Source: Balanoglossus misakiensis (taxonomy: Eukaryota > Hemichordata). Taken from it: a stretch of DNA of 64,000 nt. Each line of letters begins with the position of its first letter. Position 1 is the stretch's first letter. The position numbers and the translations under genes were made by a program. A model generated the notes under the pieces. The model was not told the DNA's origin. It searched no databases and was given only the letters and a program-made list of their open reading frames with translations. Positions 56,242-64,000 of this stretch are shown here, in pieces. The stretch is from positions 4,402,001 through 4,466,000 of the forward strand of contig CM082576.2 of NCBI GenBank assembly GCA_040954595.2, written 5' to 3'.

Positions 56242-59200
56242 ATGTCAGACCTGGTGGCACAGTTAGTGAAGGCTGTGAACACAGCCATGGACCCGAGGGT
56301 TGATCATCAGACGCGTCTGGAAGCATATCAGGTGCGTGTGTCACGTGGTTTCAACTGCTGTACTTGTCTGTCATATTTATTATGATTCGCATTCCCATGA
56401 TTTCACCCATGAAAACAGAGATGGGGTTAATTAACCGTGAAATACTCAAAGAGATAACATAAACAAAAGCAAAACAGTTATTCTGAATGAGTGAATCGGT
56501 CATAAATTAAAAATTGAAAGACGAGAGCTAATGGCTTTGTCGTGTATGTCTGTATGAAATGAATGCAAAGTATAGTTTAGCAATAGTTTGATTCAGCAGG
56601 GACCATGCTTCTTCTTTTTTTGTCTGTATGTTGATCCAGGTATGTGAAAATTTCAAGGAGGGATCTCCCGACTGTGCCAGATGTGGAATAGACTTGGTTG
56701 GCTTGAACCACTCACCAGTCATCAGACATTTTGGACTTCAGCTGTTGGAGCACACTGTCAAGTATGTCGAAACTATGTAGATTTGAGACATTAAGATCAC
56801 CGTGTATTAGAACTCGTTACAATGGTTTCATGGTGTTAGAATTGTAGATCTTCTGTCTTAGTTTCCAAGTTGATATATATGTGCATTATTTCGTTGCTCA
56901 TTTTCTCAGATTTCGTTGGAATCAGATGACTCCGGAAGAGAAGGTACAATTCAAGGAAACAGTGATGCAGCTGGTTGCAGATGTAAGTAATATAGAAAAT
57001 AACGGATTTGAACTGAACCATGGTGGTGAAAGGGTTAAAGGCAAAATGAATATAAGTCGTACCCATTTCTTTTTTGTCCTCTCAGGGTACGTTAGACATT
57101 TTGGCAGAAGAGCCTTACATCAAAGATGGTCTCTCCAGAATTGTTGTGGAAATGGTTAAGAGAGAATGGCCCCAACACTGGCCAACTCTACTCAGTGAGC
57201 TCAACCAATTATGCAAGAAAGGGGTGAGTTGAATTTTACAGTGATGATATGTTGACTGAATGTACTAAACAGACTTTCGTCACATCAAGGTTTTCCCAAG
57301 TGAATTTTATTAAAGAAAAGTTTTCCCCAGAAAAAGAATTGAAATCTCATTTCCAATGTTTTGTTGGTTGCAGGAAATACAAACCGAATTGGTTCTCATG
57401 GTTTTCTTGAGACTCGCCGAAGACGTTGTGGCCTTTCAGACTTTGCAGTCACAGAGAAGGAGGGATGTGTTGCAGGCCCTGACCATGAACATGAACGAAA
57501 TATTTCTGTTCTTCCTGGAATTGTTACAAATCCACACGAATGAGTACAGTCAACTGGTAAGAACACACTGATCCGAAGAAATTCATCGGTCTTTACAGGC
57601 TTTCTTCTGTCCTCACACCCCATTTCTACAGTGCTGATTTTCAACCATATACAAAGTAAATTCGAAGTGTGACTGACAAACAATGCAGTTAATACGGAGT
57701 ATTTAACGGTAACTGTTGTCTTTTGATTGTTACAGCTGAATGGAAGCAGTGATGCTGATAAGAAAAAGGTTTGTTTACTTTAATGAAATGTTTTACTTTG
57801 TGGAATAAAACTGGCTTGTTTGTCTGATGAGTGCGTTAAGTAAACAGAACATTTTGACAATTTTTCCAGTTATGAAGATGGAAAAAATTGTGAAGTGTTG
57901 GCTTGGTTCTGCCAGAGACAAATTGATTGTGCATCGAACAACAATGGTACACCACTGAGGCCGCTGTCCTGATAAGATGCAGCGCCATTTCCCATGAATC
58001 ACTTTGACTTTGTTATTCTTCAGGCATTGGCCCACTGCAGAGTGGCACAGGCGGTGTTGATGGCCTTCACTGGTTACATCGAGTGGGTGGGAATACAGCA
58101 CATCACGGCACAGGAGAACACGCTACTCAAGAGTCTCTGCGTCCTTCTGTCCGACAGACACTTGAAAGTTGGAGCTGCGGAAGTTCTGCAGATGATTGTT
58201 AACAGAAAGGTAAATCATGGACAGTGTTTGGTCTGGTGATGTGTTTTGTAAGTCTGCATGAAAAGTGCAACTGAGTGATAATGAATCCCTTTAGAACTGG
58301 TATCAGCTGATGGAGCTTACGGTTCTGTCTTCATTGTTTTTAGAAAGTGGCTTCAAATTTTTTTTTTTTTTAAATCTGGTACTTTGAGATAGCCATCAAG
58401 CCCCTGTGATGGTCTTAAACATAAGGGGTGTCGGAAATAAGCCAAAGTGATCAGTTTATGATTTTTGCTATCTTCTGAATTCAAGGGTAAATTAGAAGAT
58501 CGGAAACCACTGCTGGTTCTCTTCAGTGATGATGCAATGTCAATGATTCTGGGAGCAGCAGAGTGAGTATTGTCTCTTTTATCTGATGACATGTAAAAAT
58601 CTGGTCTTGTCAGTTTGAAAACTGGCCCAACTACTAGATGAATTATATGAATTTCAAGATATTTAGGCGGAGAAATTAGCCCAAGTTTATGCAACCACAT
58701 GGAATAAATCAGAAAGCAGTAATATTTTTGTTTTCCACCCTCTTTTTTCCAGATCAGCTGCTTCTGAGGGAATCGATGAAAGAAACTATGTCTTTCTGAA
58801 GCATTTGTGCCAAGTTTTAACAGGTGTTGGAGCACAATTGTGTGTGCTTTGGGTAGGTGCTATATGGGTTACTATATGTTGTAGGCTATCACTTTCAAGA
58901 GTTAGCCAGTTTTATTAACTTAAAAACTTGTCAATTCTACCATGAATTTCTCCCTCTTGTAATTATGTAGGGTGCAGAGCATGTAGAGGTGGGACAACCA
59001 CCAAACTTTCTGAAATTTTTACAAGCCATTTTGGCGTTCACAAGACATCCAAGCATCTACTTAAAGGATCTGACCCAGACTCTCTGGTCGGCCTTCTTCA
59101 GACATGAATGCATCCATAAGGATCCAATTGTTATTGATGCCATTCCTGAGTTTTTGACAGTGGCAATGAAGAACCTCATCAAGGTGAGAAATGTAAAATA

Positions 59201-62200
59201 TTTATTTTACAATAAAAACTTTTGTTGCTCGATAGCGGAGTGATGTAATTGAAATTTGTTGTTGAAAAAGTGGGTGCAGCATGTGCAATTACACATTTAT
59301 GTGACAAGCATCCATTCATTTTTCGATCCCAAAGCATGGTTTTCCAAGTCAAGATTCTCACCCGAGCTGTGCTTACTCCAGACTAGATTTTGACAGCGAT
59401 GAAGAATTTCAGCATTTCTTTAACAGTAAGTTCAGCTATCAGTTATTTTATCTAGCAGGTTTTCTTTAGAATACAAGGAAGAGACCCCCATTGTCGTATC
59501 CTAGAGTCAGACTGTAGTAATTAGCTGGTATAGCTATGACCCATGAGTTAACTTGTCCATTGTCCATTGACTGTTCTTTAGTAAGACATACAGTCAGTCT
59601 CCATATCTATCTCTGTCCACAGAATCATTGTGTCATGTGAGCGGATAAAATGAAAAAGTGTGGTTTGTTTGTTTCAGCTTTTAGGTCGCACCAGATAGAC
59701 TCCATCAGACAGTGTAACAAAGTCAGACCATTGGTCTCATTCCAGTATGCCAAACAGTGGCTGCAGCAACAACTCAGTACACGCATTGACAGTAAGTGGA
59801 CTTTTCAATACAGGTCACTTGCAGATTACAAGGTTTTGTTCTAGCAATTTATTTTCATAATAGATATAAGATATGCAGTGCAAATTGGGTTACATGATAA
59901 AATTGAAATGACTAAACTCTCCATAAGACTGTTGCCTGAACCGGCAATGTTGTCACACATGGAATCCATGGCAACGTTCTCTCTCATCACCATTTCCATT
60001 GGTTTACGTTTTCCAGGCAGCGAGGTGTATTCACACTTGTCTCCCGTCTTCCTGGAGTGGGATGCCATGACGTGTTTCCTGGAGTGCGTGATGGGAAAAG
60101 CTTTCATTCTGGAAAACCCACCAGTAGCAGAGTCCATGGAGTTACTCCAAGGAGTCTTACAGTACCAAACTTTGGTAAGGGTACGTTGTGATTCCGCCCC
60201 CATTTAGTTATAATCTCCACCACACAAAGCCTGGTTTGAGAACTCAGTTTCAGGTGACACTTGCACAGGCCTCTAAAGAGATTGACATCTCCATTCCATT
60301 TTGTCTTCCCAGGATCCTTTGCTGTTGTCCTGTACCCTCACATGTGTCTCTGCCTTATTTCCTGTGTTGAGTTATTCTCCAGACTTACTACCCACAGTTC
60401 TGCAAAGGGTAAGTTGTCCCAATATTGTCCCATTATGGCTTAGAACCTATATGATTCAAACGTTGTTTCCATGTTTCCATTTACTTTGTATGGAAACTCA
60501 GATAACATTCTTTGGCTGGAAATGGCAATTTGAACTTATCACCTTTACCTTGTAGCACAGTCAACATTCTTTCAAACATGATTTCTCAGCTGTGAGTAAA
60601 TCCTTTTCAAACTTGTATTTCAAATGGCCTTGCTAAGATCTGTGTAAAATTAAAATTACATTGTATGTTCAACCGTTTTAAATTTTTTTTATCTATAGTT
60701 ATTTGAATGTGTAGTTTTCTCCATGCCAGGACAAACAAAGGTATGCTATATCTGTCTTGTTTAAATGATGTTTGCTTCATGTTTACTCATCTGTGAAAAT
60801 TAAATTAAATATTTGACAAGCAGGAAAGAATATTCTTTAATTGAACTATCAAAAATTCATCAGTAAACACTCCACAACATGGTGTCATTTGAATGGGATC
60901 ACATCTTTGTGTGTTTGTTTGTTGGCTGTTTTCTCAGAAGACCAGAAGCCGACCTGTACAAAATGTCAGGAGACATGCATGTTCTATATTTGTCAGAAGT
61001 TGCAAGGATTTCCCGGCGTTGCTGATAGTGAGTACACCAACCAGGCATTTATGGCAATGTGCAGTTTTATTTATGCAACATCGACGATTTCAGTGTTCTT
61101 TCCAGAACAAACCTTGGATGCTGTTGATGGAAGAATGGCATTTTTGTGACATGGCAGCTCAGGCTGTTTTAGTTACGAAATAGGAATAAAAGTTATAAGT
61201 CATTGTTGTAAAATTCAAGCATTTTGCAAGAGGATGCAAAGAGCACAGCCAGTTCATTTCCTAACACAATGTATCCATTAGTTATCTGCAGCAGTTTCTG
61301 ACATTTTATACTGTTTGTTCAGCCCTTTTTCAGCACAGTGTACGAGAAAGTGAAGAAACTGAGCGCAGACACGGAAGAACTGACACAGCTGGAGAAAATC
61401 ACTCTACACGAAGCGCTGATATTGCTCTGCAATGAAGGCAAGAACTTCGAGCAGCAGCAGAAGTTCCTGGATGAGATGCTGGGGCCAGTAAAACAGCAGT
61501 GGATGTCCGAGAGTGTCAAGTTAGCGGTGTCGTCTGCTGAGCAGTTCATACATCACGTTGGCTTGGACAGCGAGCCTGCAGTAGCCAGTATCGATAGCAT
61601 GGTTGGTCTGAATAGGTCCAGTCTCATCTACTGCGTCAACATGATCTTGGCCATGCTGAAGAGAAGCAAATGGCCGAGTGACCCTGAGGTGAGTGTTTTG
61701 GTGCTAGTGGCATTCTGTGCAGTCCCTCCAAGTACACCCTCTCATCCCTTTGCTTGCAGAATAGATCTAACTCTGATATACTGAAGGAAGAGCAGAGTAG
61801 GTGAACCAAGTTGATGGTGAAAGTAAAAGAGATTGAGCCAGGCCTGTGTTCACATTGTTTGTTTCATCATCTGTATTATCCACTTTATACAGGAAGCCAG
61901 AGTTGGTGGCTTCGTCATGGGAACAGGGAAGAATGAAACTCCCATCTACATGAATCCATGCATGAATAGTGTCCGGTCCCTATTGGATAATGTCTTTGCC
62001 TTGATCAGGTATGTCTGTGTGTCAGTTGTCCTGTATGCAGGGTGAGAGATCGTCTGAGCTATAGAGGCCATGTCACATGCTGGTTTACAATGAACATGTA
62101 CTTTATTTCCATGACTTCTAAAAGGTTTCCATCTGAACTTCCCAACAGGACATTCAACCATATGTGGTTACCAGAGATGAGAGCCAAGCTGGCTAGTGGG

Positions 62201-63940
62201 TACAGCAAAGCTTTTGATATGCAGGAACATGAAAAACTAGCAGCACTAGGTCAGTAATGCCTATATGCTTCTGTGACTTTGATGTGTACATCATTATGCA
62301 TGTTCAATTTGTTTGTGATACGATCCAATATGGCTGTCAGTGGCGCTGTGGTGTGTGCTTGGCATGTAACTAAAATCTGCCACATCCAGTTTTGTTTACA
62401 TTTGGCTCAATGACAATGTGTAATGTCATATATTGATTGTTTGTTTGCATCATGATTTTTCTTGTCAAGGAATCCAACCAGCCACTATGTCAGCTGATCA
62501 GTCTGAATTACCAGCAAATAAACCACCAGTAGAAAAGATGCAGAATTTCATTGCAAATATCCATGACAACTGGTAGGTTCTTTTACAGATTCATTTGTGT
62601 GATTCATAATTGCAAAAAGGGTAATTAAATGTCTACATGTACACCAGTATATTTTTATCAATGTTAATTTTAACAAATCTGGATGATAATATATTCCACA
62701 GTTTTATGGTAGAGATTTTGTTCTTTTTGCTTTCAGTTATCACATCCTTGGCAATGCAGGACCCAGCCTAGGTTATGAATTCTACATGGCTCCAAATCTA
62801 AATCAAGTGATTATCAATTCAGTTTTTGTCAATCTGGAGCACATACCAGATCACAGGCTGCGTCCAATCATTCATATCCTTTTTAACAAGAGTTGACAAA
62901 TTTCAGTGTGAGTGAGTTGGTGAGTGGATGTACTCTGGGTTGTAAATTCTTGATTAATCTTGATGTTGTTGTCCTTGACTGAACTTTCACGTGTGTTTAT
63001 GAGGGCCTTTGTGCAACACTGTCCCAGTGAGTGTCAGACGACTGTTCTGGTGCCAATTCTGCATCATCTCTGTTTCATCATGATGGACAAACTCTCTGCC
63101 AAGTGGGAACTGATGCACAAGAGACTTGAAATGAGGTGAGTTGAGATCTGTACTGAGATTCATCATTGCATTTTCAATTTGACTTCCATCTGTGCAATAG
63201 CAGAATGGTGCTTAATTTAGGGAGCAGTTTGGCAGCCATTTTGAATTTTAAATGAAGTGTGTTCTGTATTCAGGCAGATTTCATAATGATTGACCCCTTA
63301 AAAAATAAAATAATATTTGGATTTTCTTTTCAAATTGTAAACAAACCACATACTATTTTTTTTATGTTTACACAGTGGAGCTGATGAAGAGTCCGAGGTG
63401 GATCTGGAATCACAGGAAGTCCTAGAAGACCAAATGACAAGACTTCTAACCAGGGAATACATGGACCTGCTTTGTAAGTTGACATATTTTCCCTGAGTTG
63501 GAAATGTCCAATGGTGTATTCTCCCAAAGGTTACATTATGGATTGGTTACAATTGGAAACTTACCAGTGGCTCTTTTCGTGCTTTCAGCTGTGTTTTTCA
63601 AAGCAGGCAGAACTGCAGAGAGCGGTGCTACCATGGAGATGGGAGAAGAGGAACCTGAAAGCTCGGTAACCTTGAGCGATGACAAGGCAACAATCAGTGA
63701 ACTTGGAAAATGTCTTTTGCAAGATGAGGTACGTTGGTTCAAAGAGAACACATGGTTATTTGTGGTTCAGTATTCGGCACTTACCTGGATATTAAAATCA
63801 CAAGTGATATAAAATGTTCTTTTTTTTTTCCACAGGGTTTATGCCAGGTGCTTTTGCTGTCGGTCTTTTCAGCCCTGTCATGGAATGACACAACCACCTG
63901 TATGAAAGCTATCAACATATGCAAATTAGTATGTCATGTG
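56242..63940 (+). CDS. XPO5: Exportin-5, 25 exons seen, 3' end outside the window
   Basis: RanGTP-dependent importin-beta family carrier exporting pre-miRNA and dsRNA from the nucleus. Exons: 56242-56331, 56640-56761, 56910-56982, 57086-57223, 57374-57556, 57736-57768, 58024-58209, 58486-58562, 58753-58852, 58971-59183, 59335-59425, 59678-59791, 60017-60174, 60313-60408, 60699-60740, 60938-61027, 61323-61688, 61893-62008, 62149-62249, 62470-62572, 62737-62873, 62991-63135, 63376-63473, 63589-63728, 63836-63940. Phases agree throughout; 1039 codons, against about 1200 in the human protein. Conserved blocks include VEMVKREWPQHWP, LRLAEDVVAFQTLQSQRRRD, YSRLDFDSDEEF, NVRRHACS, RVGGFVMG and MTRLLTREYMDL. 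The start gives a normal N-terminus for the family. The intron between exons 21 and 22 is AT-AC (own entry). Confidence 0.96.
62737..62873 (+). CDS. XPO5: XPO5 exon 21
   Basis: Encodes YHILGNAGPSLGYEFY through INSVFVNLEHIPDHRLRPII plus one base (C), phase 2 to 1. It aligns with the human FHILGKAGPS and VNLNNIPDYRLRPML blocks. It ends before ATATCCTTTTT, not GT. Confidence 0.92.
62874..62990 (+). other. U12-type AT-AC intron of XPO5
   Basis: 117-bp intron starting ATATCCTTTTT and ending TTTCAC. The 5' site fits the U12 consensus (ATATCCTT). A branch-site match, TCCTTGAC (62972-62979), has its likely branch A at 62978, 12 nt before the intron end; that spacing is typical of U12 introns. Splicing here gives RPII-RVFMRAFVQHCP, which aligns without gap with the human RPMLRVFVKPLVLFCP. 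No GT-AG alternative restores this alignment; reading through meets TGA. Confidence 0.93.
62991..63135 (+). CDS. XPO5: XPO5 exon 22
   Basis: Starts GTGTGTTTATG after the AC acceptor; the first codon is completed as CGT (Arg). Encodes VFMRAFVQHCPSECQTTVLV through WELMHKRLEM, phase 1 to 2. Confidence 0.92.
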
Positions 63941-64000
63941 GTAAGACGACTGAATTTTTTCCAGTAACAGATTCCGCATGGTTTATGCACTTAACCCACC
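63941..64000 (+). other. XPO5 intron 25, cut by window edge
   Basis: Donor GTAAGA follows exon 25; the remaining roughly 165 codons expected for XPO5 must lie to the right. Confidence 0.8.

Noticed and set aside
62874-62920. Possible read-through of XPO5 exon 21 into the next codons
   Set aside because: The frame soon meets TGA after ILFNKS, and the family alignment resumes only after the AT-AC intron.

Overview
This is animal nuclear DNA: AT-rich, intron-rich, with GT-AG introns, AATAAA signals and several DNA-transposon families. Five protein-coding genes can be reconstructed exon by exon with the phase kept at every junction. The gene set and the frequent ACATGTA-type motifs suggest a marine invertebrate, most likely a non-vertebrate deuterostome, but a lophotrochozoan cannot be excluded from sequence alone. 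SRF and XPO5 lie close together, as they do on human 6p21.1, so this looks like an old animal linkage.

Layout. 270-34207 (+): glutaminyl-peptide cyclotransferase (QPCT), 7 exons, 360 aa. Its signal-peptide exon is separated from the rest by a 24.4 kb intron that holds three inverted-repeat elements: a foldback element (1009-2214), a 4.56 kb composite element with a 189-bp tandem array (8887-13443), and a MITE with perfect 130-bp TIRs nested in the latter (12669-13103). 34208-39123: convergent 3' flanks of QPCT and SRF. 39124-45988 (-): serum response factor (SRF), 8 coding exons, 530 aa, with an intact MADS box and a long glutamine-rich exon. Five CArG boxes, the motif SRF itself binds, lie at the gene: two upstream of the start codon and three clustered in intron 2. 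47.6-56.05 kb (+): a tandem duplication of an SLC16 (monocarboxylate transporter-like) gene, copies of 462 and 465 aa with duplicated 5' and 3' flanks. 56242 to beyond the window end (+): exportin-5 (XPO5), 25 exons and 1039 codons seen, open at the right edge.

Functionally the genes are unrelated: secretory-pathway pyroglutamate formation (QPCT), transcription control (SRF), membrane transport (SLC16 pair) and nuclear export of pre-miRNA/dsRNA (XPO5). The observations most worth checking are the U12-type AT-AC intron in XPO5 (62874-62990), the CArG cluster inside SRF, an AGGTCA half-site cluster just upstream of XPO5, and the three inverted-repeat elements. I saw no tRNA, rRNA, CRISPR array or viral gene.
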